Part shown: piece after piece, positions 34,801-43,163 of the stretch
Layout of the letters: each line of letters opens with the position of its first letter
Position numbering within the stretch: the stretch's first letter is position 1
Source of the DNA: Sphingomonas sp. CL5.1
Lineage (GTDB): Bacteria > Pseudomonadota > Alphaproteobacteria > Sphingomonadales > Sphingomonadaceae
DNA length: 64,000 nt
Direction of reading: 5' to 3'
Assembly (NCBI RefSeq): GCF_013344685.1
Contig: NZ_CP050137.1
Location: 1,058,001-1,122,000 of the forward strand
Program-made: the position numbers and the translations under genes
The notes under the pieces: model-generated
What the model saw: only the letters and a program-made list of their open reading frames with translations
What the model was told of the DNA's origin: nothing
Database searches by the model: none

Positions 34801-37676
34801 ATCCCGGCGTCTCGGGCGAGGTCTATGCCGTCGCGACGAGCGTGGACGCTGACGGCAACGTCGCGCGCGCCGTGCGCTCGGTGTGGCTGGCGGGCGACGA
34901 CGACTGGTGGTTCGGCGGCGACAATGGCGACCGGATGGACGTGGTGCCGGAACAGCCCGCCTATAAGGCCGGCGACATCGCGCGCTTCCAGGTGCGGATG
35001 CCGTTCCGCTCCGCCACCGCGCTGGTGACGGTGGAGCGCGAGGGCGTGCTTTCCAGCTTCGTCACCGAGCTTTCGGGCAAGGACCCGGTGGTGCAGGTGA
35101 AGATGCCGGGCAGCTATGCGCCCGACGTCTATGTCTCGGTGATGGCGGTGCGGGGCCGCGTGTCGCAAAGCTGGTGGGGCTGGTTCAAGAGCCTGTTCGG
35201 CGCGCGCGACGAGGCGCCCGCCGCCACCGCGCTCGTCGATCTGTCGAAGCCCGCCTATCGCCTCGGCATCGCCAAGGTGAAGGTCGGGTGGGAGGCGCAC
35301 AGCCTCGGCGTGACGGTGAAGGCCGATCGCGAACGCTATGCCGCGCGCGACACCGCGCAGGTGGCGATCGAGGTGCGCGGGCCGGACGGGAAGCCCGCGC
35401 GCTCGGCGGACGTGGCCTTCGCGGCGGTCGATCAGGCGCTGCTCCAGCTCGCACCCAACGATTCGTGGGACGTGCTGACCGCGATGATGGGCGATCGGCC
35501 GCTCTCCGTCCTCACCTCCACCGCGCAGATGCAGGTGGTGGGCAAGCGCCATTACGGGCGCAAGGCGGTGGAGGCCGGCGGCGGCGGCGGCGCGGATTCG
35601 GCGGCGCTCAACCGCGAGAATTTCCAGCCGGTGCTGCTGTGGAAAGGCCGTGTCGCGCTCGACGCCAATGGCCGCGCGACCGTGCCGGTGCCGCTCAACG
35701 ACGCGCTCACCTCGTTCCGGCTGGTGGCGATCGCCATCGATGGGGCGGATCGCTTCGGCATGGGCGCGAGCAACATCCGCACCGCGCAGGACCTGTCGGT
35801 CTATGCCGGCCTGCCGCCAGCGGTGCGCACGGGCGACCGATATGCGGCGGGCTTCACGCTGAGGAACGGCTCCGACAAGCCGATGACGGTGACGGCGGAG
35901 GTTTCGCTCACCCCGCGCATCGCCACCGGCAAGCCGCTGACCGTGACGATCCCGGCGGGTGGGGCCGCGCCGATCGCGTGGAACCTCACCGCGCCGCCGC
36001 TCGCCGGCAATTTGCGCTGGCAGGTCAGCGCCAGGGCCAGCGACGGCCGTGCGGCGGACAAGGTGACGGTGACGCAGGAGGTGGTTCCCGCCGTGCCGGT
36101 CGAGGTGTGGGCCGCGACGCTCGCGCGGGTTGGCGCGGATACCGCCATCCCGATCCGCGCGCCCGCCGGCGCGATCGGCGGGATGGGTTCGGTCGATATC
36201 CGCCTGTCCGACACGCTCGCCCCGCCGATGGAGGGGGTGCGCGCGTTCATGGCCGCTTACCCCTATGATTGCTTCGAGCAGCAGATGAGCCGCGTCGTCG
36301 CGCTCGGCGACACGGCGGGCTGGACGCGGCTGGCGGGCGAGATCCCGGCCTATCAGGCGCCGGACGGCCTGTTGCGTTACTGGCCGAGCGAGAGCCTGCA
36401 AGGGTCGGAGGCGCTCACCGCCTATGTCCTGTCGATGGCGGGCGAGGCGGGGCTGCCGATCCCGGAGGCAAGCAAGACGAAAATGGTCGAGGGGCTGCGC
36501 GCCGTGCTCGACGGGCGCTTGCGGCGCGAGGAATATGGCGACGTGCGCCTCCAGCGGCTCGCGGCTTTCGCGGCGCTAGCGCGGACGGGGGCGGCGACGC
36601 CCGCGATGCTCGGCCAGATCGGGCTGACCCCGGCCGAGATGCCGACCTCCAGCCTCGCCGATTACCTGATGGCGCTCGATCGCGTGCCGGGCCTCGCCAA
36701 CGCCCAGGCATTGCGTGGGGCGGGCGAGAATGCGCTGCGCAGCCGGTTGGTCTATGAGGGCACGCGGCTCGACCTGTCCGACGCATCCAATGCGCCGTGG
36801 TGGCTGATGTCCTCGGCGGACGAAGGCTCGATCAAGGCGCTGCTCGCGGTGCTGGGCAAGCCGGGCTGGCAGGACGAGGGGCCGAAGATGATGGTCGGCG
36901 TCGCTTCCCGTCAGGCGCGCGGGCGGTGGGACACCACCACCGCCAACGCCTGGGGCGCGCTGACCGTGCGGCGGTTCGCGCAACTCTATCCCGCGAGCGC
37001 GATCGCCGGCACCACCACCGCGACACTTGCCGGACGGAGCGCGAGCTTCGCATGGCCGCTCGCGGCGGACCGGCGGCAGGCATCGCTGCCGCTGCCGTCC
37101 GGGCAGGCCCCGCTGGTGCTGCGCCAGTCGGGCGGCGAGGGGCCGTGGGCGACCGTCTCGGTGCGCGCGGCGGTGCCGCTGACGCAGCCGCTCTCCGCCG
37201 GCTATCGGCTGACCCGCAAGGTGGAAGTGGTGCAGCGCCGTGTGCCGAACCAGCTCACGCGCGGCGACGTGCTGCGCATCACGCTGACGGTGGACGCCAC
37301 CGCCGAGCGCAACTGGGTGGTGATCGACGATCCGATCCCGGCGGGCGGCACGATCGTCGGCGATCTCGGCGGGCAATCGAAGATGCTCGCCGATCAGGCC
37401 AATGCGGGCGACGGCGTGAAGTTCGGCGCGATCGATAGCGGCGGGAAATTGTGGGACGTGCAGGTCGGCGTCGTGCCGGCCTATGTCGAGCGCGGCAACA
37501 CGGCGTGGCGCGCGTTCTACGCCTGGGTGCCGCGCGGGCGGTTCCAGGCGTCGTACATGCTTCGCCTGAACGGCGCGGGCCGGTTCCAGATGCCGCCGAG
37601 CCGGGTGGAGGCGATGTATTCGCCCGCCATTCATGCGGCGGTGCCGAACCAGCCGATCGTGGTGGTGCAGAGGTGA
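31896..37676 (+). CDS. Bacterial alpha-2-macroglobulin with thioester
   Basis: This 1926-residue periplasmic protein traps proteases; attack on the bait region exposes an internal thioester that captures the attacker. A signal peptide (MKLAAKLALLAAAIAPVAALS) without a lipobox cysteine suggests a soluble periplasmic form, unlike the lipid-anchored E. coli protein. Macroglobulin repeats fill the first two thirds. A Gly-rich segment (EAGGGGGADSAALNREN at about 1225-1245) lies near the expected central region. The thioester site PYDCFEQQMSR has Cys at about 1459 with the Gln three residues on. A C-terminal receptor-like domain follows. The GGGAGGA ribosome site fits 31896. pbpC follows 4 bases later, the known A2M-PbpC pair. 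Confidence 0.95.
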   Translation: MKLAAKLALLAAAIAPVAALSDNAPRVILAQPGIGDGAIERFTMRFSQPMAPLGDPRAAAPAKAECPVGGQGRWVDQQTWVYEFEHALPGGTTCRFNTVDGLKSVAGYALAGPQRFTVDAGGPVARAVLPSGGGDEIEEDQTFLVAANMPPDPRSVAANAYCAVDGIGEKIPVDVLAADLPGRLIGEMGSDRWEVRSFLESAGVPQDIAKASAADRQRALAGVVALKCRRNLPPGRDMALVWGANIAGAGGKTAGTDQRFDYTVRKPFAARFECSRVNPQAGCSPVEKAYVRFSAPVPMSAAQAIRIALPDGKKIAPVFSDDDKKKATIADVTFAAPLPYATTAKLELPRDVKDESGRALSNAERFPLDIRFDRAPPLVKFAAPFGIIEAKEGGVLPVTVRNVEPALQGRDMAVGGQALRVADKDGEVADWLRRVSSAGDTSYETVKRGGETVEINHTGDTSILGNKGAPLKVALPGKGRDFEVVGIPLGKPGFYVVELASPVLGRALLGRDAPRYVAAAALVTNMAVHFKWGRERSLAWVTALDSGKPVANASVTITDSCTGEPLARGITDRSGGVFVPGGLPEPETYGSCEGNSSAHPLMVSARAGGDFSFTLTAWGEGIRPYDFDLPYGYSKPEDVFHTVFDRALVRAGETIHMKHIVRRPVGAGFTIPAGFTGTLRLSHRGSDTEFDLPLTIDANGIGETQWTAPKGAPMGDYDLRVIDGDRTIYTNQSFRLDEYRLPTMRATVSGPKGAVVRPKTVPLDLFVGYLSGGGASNLPVDMRVGWFAHRGNPDGYDAYTFGGRAVQEGVKPLNGDGEEDGPTLPPTQTLPATLGADGTGRQVVEVPQGLDGTTDMTVEMDYQDANGQTLTAARTIPVFASRVQLGVKTDGWLMKQDDLRLRFVALDPEGKPIKGQKISVAFYSRQILTARRRLIGGFYAYDNQMRTTKLSASCAATTDAQGLAQCGANPGVSGEVYAVATSVDADGNVARAVRSVWLAGDDDWWFGGDNGDRMDVVPEQPAYKAGDIARFQVRMPFRSATALVTVEREGVLSSFVTELSGKDPVVQVKMPGSYAPDVYVSVMAVRGRVSQSWWGWFKSLFGARDEAPAATALVDLSKPAYRLGIAKVKVGWEAHSLGVTVKADRERYAARDTAQVAIEVRGPDGKPARSADVAFAAVDQALLQLAPNDSWDVLTAMMGDRPLSVLTSTAQMQVVGKRHYGRKAVEAGGGGGADSAALNRENFQPVLLWKGRVALDANGRATVPVPLNDALTSFRLVAIAIDGADRFGMGASNIRTAQDLSVYAGLPPAVRTGDRYAAGFTLRNGSDKPMTVTAEVSLTPRIATGKPLTVTIPAGGAAPIAWNLTAPPLAGNLRWQVSARASDGRAADKVTVTQEVVPAVPVEVWAATLARVGADTAIPIRAPAGAIGGMGSVDIRLSDTLAPPMEGVRAFMAAYPYDCFEQQMSRVVALGDTAGWTRLAGEIPAYQAPDGLLRYWPSESLQGSEALTAYVLSMAGEAGLPIPEASKTKMVEGLRAVLDGRLRREEYGDVRLQRLAAFAALARTGAATPAMLGQIGLTPAEMPTSSLADYLMALDRVPGLANAQALRGAGENALRSRLVYEGTRLDLSDASNAPWWLMSSADEGSIKALLAVLGKPGWQDEGPKMMVGVASRQARGRWDTTTANAWGALTVRRFAQLYPASAIAGTTTATLAGRSASFAWPLAADRRQASLPLPSGQAPLVLRQSGGEGPWATVSVRAAVPLTQPLSAGYRLTRKVEVVQRRVPNQLTRGDVLRITLTVDATAERNWVVIDDPIPAGGTIVGDLGGQSKMLADQANAGDGVKFGAIDSGGKLWDVQVGVVPAYVERGNTAWRAFYAWVPRGRFQASYMLRLNGAGRFQMPPSRVEAMYSPAIHAAVPNQPIVVVQR

Positions 37677-37680
37677 GGTG

Positions 37681-39798
37681 ATGGGCCGGCGGGGCGAGCA
37701 TTGGGCGCTGGCCGCGATCGTCGCGGTCGCCACCCTGTTCGGCCTCGCCGACTGGTTCACCCGCCCGCCACCGCTCCCCGGCTATGCACAGGTGCGCGCG
37801 GCGTGGCGGCCGTCGGAGGCGTGGCTCTACGATCGCAACGGCGCGTTGCTCGATTCCTCGCGCGTCGATTTCGCGACCCGGCGGCTGGCGTGGACGCCGC
37901 TCGACCAGATCGCGCCGATCGCCCGCGCCACGATCGTCGAGAGCGAGGACAAGCGCTTCGCGCATCACGGCGGGGTGGACTGGCTCGCGCTGGCGGGATC
38001 GGCGCGCGACCGCCTCTCCGGCAAGCGCCCGCGCGGGGCGAGCACGCTGGCGATGCAGCTTGCCGGCTTCCTCTCCGGCAATCTCGCGCGGCCCGGCGCG
38101 CGCGGGTGGCTCGACAAGCTGCGCCAGATCAGGGCGGCGCGGGGAATCGCGGATGACTGGAGCCGCGACCAGATCCTCGAAGCCTATCTCAACATGGCGG
38201 GCTTTCGCGGCGAGGCGCAGGGGATCGGCGCGGCGGCGCTCGGCCTGTTCGGCAAGACCCCCGCCGCGCTGACCCGCGACGATGCGCTGCTGCTCGCGGC
38301 GCTCCTCCCCAACCCGCAGGCCCCGGCCGAGACGGTCGCGCGGCGCGCGTGCGCGCTGTCGCATGATGGCGATTGCGGGCGCTTCCCCGCGCTCGCCGCG
38401 TCGATGCTGGGGCCGGCGCGCAGCCTAGCGCTCGATCCCGGCCTCGCGCCGCATCTCGCCGACCGGCTGCTGAGGAAGCCGGGGATGCGCGTCACTACCA
38501 CGCTCGACATCGACGTGCAGCGCATGGCGATCGCGGCGTTGCGGCGGCAGCTCCTCGGCCTCGGCGCGACGCGCGCACGCGATGGCGCGGTGATCGTGGT
38601 GGACAATGCGAGCGGCGACGTGCTCGCCTATGTCGGCGGGATCGGCGGCAATTCCACCTCGCCGGCCGTGGACGCCGCGAACGCCTATCGTCAGGCGGGA
38701 TCGACGCTGAAGCCCTTCCTCTACGCGCAGGCGATCGAGAAAGGCTATCTCACCCCGGCCTCGATCCTCGACGACACGCCGGTGCAGCTCGACACCGCCT
38801 CCGGCCTCTACGTGCCGCAGAATTACGACCGCGCGTTCAAGGGGCCGGTCTCCGCGCGCGCGGCGCTGGCGGGGTCGCTCAACGTGCCGGCGGTGCGCAC
38901 CCTGCTGCTGGTCGGCGTCGATCCGTTCCGCGATCGCTTGTGGGACACGGGCTATCGCGGGCTGGTGGAGGACGGCTCCTATTACGGCTTCAGCCTCGCG
39001 CTCGGATCGGCGGAGGTGACGCTGGCGGAGCAGGCGGCGGGCTATCGCAGCCTCGCGCGCGGCGGGCGCTGGTCCCCGCTGCGGCTGCGCGCCGACGATC
39101 CGCGCGAGCCGCCGCGCGCGATCACCACGCCGCAGGCCGCGTGGATCGTCGCCGACATGCTCTCCGATCCCGTGGCGCGTGCCGGCACCTTCGGGCTGGA
39201 TTCGGCGCTGCGCCTGCCATTCTGGGCGGCGGTGAAGACGGGCACGTCGAAAGCGATGCGCGACAATTGGTGCGTCGGCTTCTCGGATCGGTTCACCGTC
39301 GCGGTATGGGTCGGCAACGTCGAGGGCGATGCGATGCGCGCGGTTTCCGGCACCAGCGGCGCGGCCCCGGTGTGGCGCGACGTGATGCTGGCGCTGGAGG
39401 GCGCGCGCGGCGGGCAGGAGCCGCTTCCGCCGCCGGGCGTGGAGGCGCGCCGCGTCACCTTCGCCGGCACGGGCGAGCAGCCGCGCCGCGAATGGTTCCT
39501 CGCCGGCACGTCCTTCGCCCATGCCGATGTCGCCCCGGCGGAGGCACGCCGGCCGCGCATCGCCTCGCCGGTGTCGGGCAGCGTCTATGCGCTCGACCCG
39601 GACATCCCGCGCGACCGGCAGCGGCTGGCGGTGGCGGTGACGGGCGCGGCGGCGACGCATCGGCTGCGGCTCGACACGCGCGATCTCGGCGCGGTGGATT
39701 CGGCGCCGCTCACCTTCCCCGCGCCGGGCCGGCACCAGCTCGCGCTGGTCGATATCGCCGGCCGCACCGTCGACCGCGTGACCTTCACGGTGCGCTGA
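37681..39798 (+). CDS. pbpC: Penicillin-binding protein 1C
   Basis: PbpC is a bifunctional peptidoglycan glycosyltransferase/transpeptidase. After an N-terminal membrane anchor (HWALAAIVAVATLFGLAD), the 705-residue protein has the GT51 glycosyltransferase domain (about 60-240) with IVESEDKRFAHHGGVDWLAL, RGASTLAMQLA and ILEAYLNMAGFRGEAQGIGAAA. The transpeptidase domain (about 270-560) has GSTLKPFLYAQ (SxxK), GSLNVPA and VKTGTSKAMRDNW (KTG). A C-terminal BiPBP_C-like beta domain (about 610-705) is specific to PBP1C. Four bases separate it from the alpha-2-macroglobulin, which is thought to guard the wall while PbpC repairs it. The start was placed at the ATG after the previous stop. Confidence 0.96.
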   Translation: MGRRGEHWALAAIVAVATLFGLADWFTRPPPLPGYAQVRAAWRPSEAWLYDRNGALLDSSRVDFATRRLAWTPLDQIAPIARATIVESEDKRFAHHGGVDWLALAGSARDRLSGKRPRGASTLAMQLAGFLSGNLARPGARGWLDKLRQIRAARGIADDWSRDQILEAYLNMAGFRGEAQGIGAAALGLFGKTPAALTRDDALLLAALLPNPQAPAETVARRACALSHDGDCGRFPALAASMLGPARSLALDPGLAPHLADRLLRKPGMRVTTTLDIDVQRMAIAALRRQLLGLGATRARDGAVIVVDNASGDVLAYVGGIGGNSTSPAVDAANAYRQAGSTLKPFLYAQAIEKGYLTPASILDDTPVQLDTASGLYVPQNYDRAFKGPVSARAALAGSLNVPAVRTLLLVGVDPFRDRLWDTGYRGLVEDGSYYGFSLALGSAEVTLAEQAAGYRSLARGGRWSPLRLRADDPREPPRAITTPQAAWIVADMLSDPVARAGTFGLDSALRLPFWAAVKTGTSKAMRDNWCVGFSDRFTVAVWVGNVEGDAMRAVSGTSGAAPVWRDVMLALEGARGGQEPLPPPGVEARRVTFAGTGEQPRREWFLAGTSFAHADVAPAEARRPRIASPVSGSVYALDPDIPRDRQRLAVAVTGAAATHRLRLDTRDLGAVDSAPLTFPAPGRHQLALVDIAGRTVDRVTFTVR

Positions 39799-39813
39799 GC
39801 GTAAGATCGCGCG

Positions 39814-40611
39814 ATGAGCAACGGCATGATTCGCATCGGCATCGGCGGCTGGACCTATGAGCCGTGGCGCGGCACCTTCTTCCCGCCGAAATGGCCGGTG
39901 AAGCGCGAGCTGGAATATGCCGCCGGCAAGATGACCGCGATCGAGGTCAACGGCACCTATTACAGCGGCTTCAAGCCCGCGACCTTCGCCAATTGGGCGA
40001 AGGCGGTGCCGGAGGATTTCGTCTTCACGCTCAAGGCGTCGCGCTTCTGCACCAATCGCAAGGTGCTGGCGGAGGCGGGTGAATCGGTCGCGCGCTTCGT
40101 CGGGCAGGGGATCGTCGAACTGGGCGACCGGCTCGGCCCGATCCTGTGGCAGTTCATGGCGACCAAGAAGTTCGACGCGGCGGATTTCGGCGCGTTCCTC
40201 AAATTGCTGCCGGGAAGCCACGAAGGGGTGAAGCTGCGCCATGCGGTGCAGGTGCGGCACGAATCCTTCGCCGACCCTGCTTTCATCGCGATGTGCCGCG
40301 CGGCCGGGGTGGCGATCGTCTATGCCGATTCGGCGGATTATCCGGCGATCGCCGACGTGACGGGCGACTTCACCTACGCGCGGCTCGAGAACGGCGTGGA
40401 GGAGGAGCCGGCCGGCTATTCCGCGCAGGCGCTCGACCGCTGGGCCGATGCCGCGCGGATATGGGCGGCGGGCGGCGCGCCGGAAGGATTACCCTATGTC
40501 GAGCTGGCCAGCCCCGCGAAGAAGCCGCGCGACGCTTTCGTGTTCTTCATCAACGGCGCCAAGGTGCGCGCGCCGCACGGCGCGATGGCGCTGATCGAAC
40601 GCGTCAGATAG
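39814..40611 (+). CDS. DUF72 (YecE-like) protein
   Basis: DUF72 proteins are TIM-barrel proteins of unknown function. The 265-residue product has IRIGIGGWTYEPWRGTFFPPKWPVKRELEYAAGKMTAIEVNGTYYSG, FTLKASRF, LGPILWQF, RHESFADPAF and VYADSADYPAIADVTGDFTYARLEN. The C-terminal DAFVFFINGAKVRAPHGAMAL fits the family. It may belong to the pbpC transcript (15-base gap), but no functional link is evident. The 3' end overlaps the convergent mic60-like gene by 8 bases. Confidence 0.9.
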   Translation: MSNGMIRIGIGGWTYEPWRGTFFPPKWPVKRELEYAAGKMTAIEVNGTYYSGFKPATFANWAKAVPEDFVFTLKASRFCTNRKVLAEAGESVARFVGQGIVELGDRLGPILWQFMATKKFDAADFGAFLKLLPGSHEGVKLRHAVQVRHESFADPAFIAMCRAAGVAIVYADSADYPAIADVTGDFTYARLENGVEEEPAGYSAQALDRWADAARIWAAGGAPEGLPYVELASPAKKPRDAFVFFINGAKVRAPHGAMALIERVR

Positions 40612-41515
40612 CGTCGGTCGCCGGCGGGGCGAGCGGCTCGTCGGGCGCTTGCGGCGTGGCGGCCTGCGCCTCGTCGCGCTTCGCTGCCGCGGGTGCCGGC
40701 AGCATCAGCGCGGCCGCCTCGATCGCGTCGAGCGCGCGGTGCGCATCGACGTAGCGGCGCGCGGCATTGGTCCAATTGCCCGAATCCGCCGCCCCCGGCA
40801 GGCGCGAGACCTCGCCGATCGCCGCCTGCACCTGCCCGGATTCGAGCAAGCGCCGCGCGCGCGCCAGCCGCTCGCCGGGAAGCTGCGACGGCGTGTTCGC
40901 GTCATGCAGGAAGACGAGCTTGCCCAACTGACGGCGCAACCCTTCGAGCCAGCCGTCGTCGCCGTTGATGAGTTCATTGGCGCTATTGTCCAGCGCCTGA
41001 CGCAGGGCGGCGAGCGTCACCGGCTGGCGCGCCGCGTGGATGACGGTGGCGACCGGGCCGGGCGCGATCCCGCCGAAACGCTCGCGTAGCTGCACCTCGA
41101 GATAGCCGAGCGGCACCCCGCGATCGATCGCGCGGCGCGTGGCGAAGGCGACCATCAGCGCCTCGGCGCGCCCGGCCTGCGTCGCGGCGGCGGCTGACGT
41201 GGTGCTTATCTCCGCCGCGCGCGCTTCCAGCGCGGCGATCTGCGCGGCAAGCGCGGTCTCGCGCGTGGCGAGCGTATCGAGATCGGGCGGCGGCGCCACG
41301 GGTGTCGGCGCGGGGGTAGGCGACGGGGGCGGCGGGGCGGCGGTTTCGGCGGCCGGCTGGGTGGCGGCGGGAGCGTGGATGAACCAGCCCCCCGATTTGC
41401 GCATCGCGAAGAACATCAATGCGATGCCGACGGCAAAGGCGAGCACGATGAAAATCGTCACCAGCCCGACCCGCGGCCGGCGCGCGGCGGTTTCGCTCGG
41501 CACAGGATCGTTCAT
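40604..41515 (-). CDS. Mitofilin/Mic60-like inner membrane protein
   Basis: Alphaproteobacterial Mic60 is the ancestor of the mitochondrial crista-junction protein; it bends membranes and is typically found beside hemD and hemC. The 303-residue product has one N-terminal membrane helix at about 16-39 (VGLVTIFIVLAFAVGIALMFF), a Pro/Ala linker, a helical coiled region (TLATRETALAAQIAALEARAAEI), and a C-terminal mitofilin-like helical domain. In the latter, the pattern LESGQVQAAIGEVSRLPGAADSGNWTNAARRYVDAHRALD recalls the signature. The synteny (hemC-hemD-mic60, 24 bases after hemD) strongly supports the call. The Pro/Ala/Thr-rich regions and tail are low-complexity. Confidence 0.82.
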   Translation of the reverse strand: MNDPVPSETAARRPRVGLVTIFIVLAFAVGIALMFFAMRKSGGWFIHAPAATQPAAETAAPPPPSPTPAPTPVAPPPDLDTLATRETALAAQIAALEARAAEISTTSAAAATQAGRAEALMVAFATRRAIDRGVPLGYLEVQLRERFGGIAPGPVATVIHAARQPVTLAALRQALDNSANELINGDDGWLEGLRRQLGKLVFLHDANTPSQLPGERLARARRLLESGQVQAAIGEVSRLPGAADSGNWTNAARRYVDAHRALDAIEAAALMLPAPAAAKRDEAQAATPQAPDEPLAPPATDAI

Positions 41516-41539
41516 GGTGATACTATTCCCGTCCCGGCC

Positions 41540-42202
41540 TCATGGGTCAATCGCCAGCCTGGCGGCGAGCGCGACGAGCGAGGCGTCGTCCGGCCGCGTG
41601 GCGGCCAATGTCTCGCCCCAGCCCGCGCCGGCGGCGCGCGCGACCGCCTCGCTCAGCGCGGCGAGCCGGATCGAGGCGCGCGGCACGCCGTCCCGGTCGA
41701 CCAACGCGGCGAAGCGACCCGCGGCACGGGGCGAGTGCAGCAGTGCCACCTGCCCGCGCGCCACCTCCAGCGCGCCGGGCGGCGGATCGAGCGCCTCGCT
41801 GCGATAGACGGTGACGGCGGTCATGCCGGGCAACCCGATGCGGTCGTACCCCGCGAGGTGGAGCAGCCGGGCGAATCCCGCCTCCCGCGCCTCGGCCACC
41901 ACCGTCATGCCGTCACTCGCGCCGACGATCGCGACATCGAGGCCCGCCGCCCGCGCGGCGGCCGCGCTCGCTTCGCCCACCGCGACGACCGGCAGCCCGC
42001 GCACGCCATCCAGTTCCGCATGGCGAATCGCATTGACGCTGGTGATGAGCAGCGCGTCGAACGCGCCTGCGGGCAACGACCATGCGACCGGATGCACCGC
42101 GAACAGCGGCAACGCGCGGGCGGGGATGCCGAGCGCCGTGAGCCGGGCGATCGTCCGCGCGTCGCCGGGCGCGGGACGCAGCACGATCGCGGTGCGAGTC
42201 AT
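41540..42202 (-). CDS. hemD: Uroporphyrinogen-III synthase
   Basis: HemD closes and inverts ring D to give uroporphyrinogen III, the branch point of haem, siroheme and cobalamin. The 220-residue product is divergent, as is normal for Hem[37 protein letters not shown] is the typical N-terminus, with DALLITSVNAIRHA, PVVAVGEASAAAARAAG, LLHLAGYDR and VALLHSPRAAGRFAALV in order. Its ATG overlaps the hemC stop by 4 bases. A longer frame reaching 42925 runs over hemC and is rejected. Confidence 0.93.
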   Translation of the reverse strand: MTRTAIVLRPAPGDARTIARLTALGIPARALPLFAVHPVAWSLPAGAFDALLITSVNAIRHAELDGVRGLPVVAVGEASAAAARAAGLDVAIVGASDGMTVVAEAREAGFARLLHLAGYDRIGLPGMTAVTVYRSEALDPPPGALEVARGQVALLHSPRAAGRFAALVDRDGVPRASIRLAALSEAVARAAGAGWGETLAATRPDDASLVALAARLAIDP

Positions 42203-43098
42203 CCGCCGAACAGCCGCTTCATCGTCGCCGGCGCGCGGGCGAGCAGGTCGCGGGCCAGCGCGGCGGCAAGCTCGTCGCCGGGTGCGCCGGTCAATTCGCC
42301 CTCGATCGAATCCTCGCCGTCCTCCGACAGCAATTGCGCGCGCAGCGTGGCGCGCCCGTCCGTGATCCGCGCCAGCGCGCCGACCGGCGAGTGGCAGCCG
42401 GCATGGATCGCCGCGAGGAAGGCGCGCTCGGTCAGCACCGCCGCGCTGGTCGGCGCATCGTCGATCGCGGCGACGATCGCGGCCGCCGGGGAGCCGGCCA
42501 GCGTCTCCACCGCCACCGCCCCCTGCGACGGGGCGGGCAGCATGTCGGCGAGCGGGATCGCATGGCCGAGATCGTGCCGCCCGAGGCGGTCCAGCCCGGC
42601 GGCGGCGAGCAATGTGGCGTCCGCCTCGCCCGCCTCCAGCTTCGCCAGCCGGGTCGCGACATTGCCGCGGAACAGCACGATCTTCAGGTCCGGCCGCCGG
42701 TGGAGCAGTTGCGCGCGGCGACGCGGCGAGCTGGTGCCGACCACCGCGCCCGGCGTCAGCGCGGCGATCGATTCCGCGCCGATCAGCCGGTCGCGCACGT
42801 CGGCGCGGGGCAGCATCGCGGCGATGGCGATCTCCGCCGGGCGGATCGTCTCGACATCCTTGCCCGAATGGACGCAGGCGTCGACCTCGCCGGCGAGCAG
42901 GGCGCGGTCCAGCTCCTTGGTCCACAGCCCCTTGCCGCCGATCTCGGCCAGCGCGCGATCCTGCACCTTGTCGCCGGTGGTGCGCATCGGCATCAGTTCA
43001 ACCGCGATCCCCGGATGCGCGGCGACGAGCGCGTCGCGCACCATTTCCGCCTGGATCAGCGCAAGCGGGGACGCACGGGTGCCGAGGCGGAAGGTCAT
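42199..43098 (-). CDS. hemC: Porphobilinogen deaminase (hydroxymethylbilane synthase)
   Basis: HemC links four porphobilinogens into hydroxymethylbilane on a dipyrromethane cofactor. The 299-residue product starts [20 protein letters not shown]. It has [32 protein letters not shown] with the catalytic Asp, [38 protein letters not shown] and [12 protein letters not shown] with the cofactor-binding Cys. The 43098 ATG has GGAAG upstream; a TTG at 43134 is less likely. It is the first of hemC-hemD-mic60 and is divergent from tsaD by 65 bases. Confidence 0.97.
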   Translation of the reverse strand: MTFRLGTRASPLALIQAEMVRDALVAAHPGIAVELMPMRTTGDKVQDRALAEIGGKGLWTKELDRALLAGEVDACVHSGKDVETIRPAEIAIAAMLPRADVRDRLIGAESIAALTPGAVVGTSSPRRRAQLLHRRPDLKIVLFRGNVATRLAKLEAGEADATLLAAAGLDRLGRHDLGHAIPLADMLPAPSQGAVAVETLAGSPAAAIVAAIDDAPTSAAVLTERAFLAAIHAGCHSPVGALARITDGRATLRAQLLSEDGEDSIEGELTGAPGDELAAALARDLLARAPATMKRLFGG

Positions 43099-43163
43099 GG
43101 CGCTTCCGATGGCGGACCCCGCGCCCTTCGACAAGCCCGGACGGAGCGGATAGAGGATCGGAC

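Noticed and set aside
30525..36401. Minus-strand frames of 985 and 906 residues under cysG, corA and the alpha-2-macroglobulin
   Set aside because: They mirror strongly coding genes and carry no motif; typical antisense shadow frames in a GC-rich genome.
43117..43136. CCCTTCGACAAGCCCGG-like segment between hemC and tsaD
   Set aside because: It resembles a dispersed GC-rich hairpin half often seen in sphingomonad intergenic DNA, but no partner arm is present here, so no feature is called.
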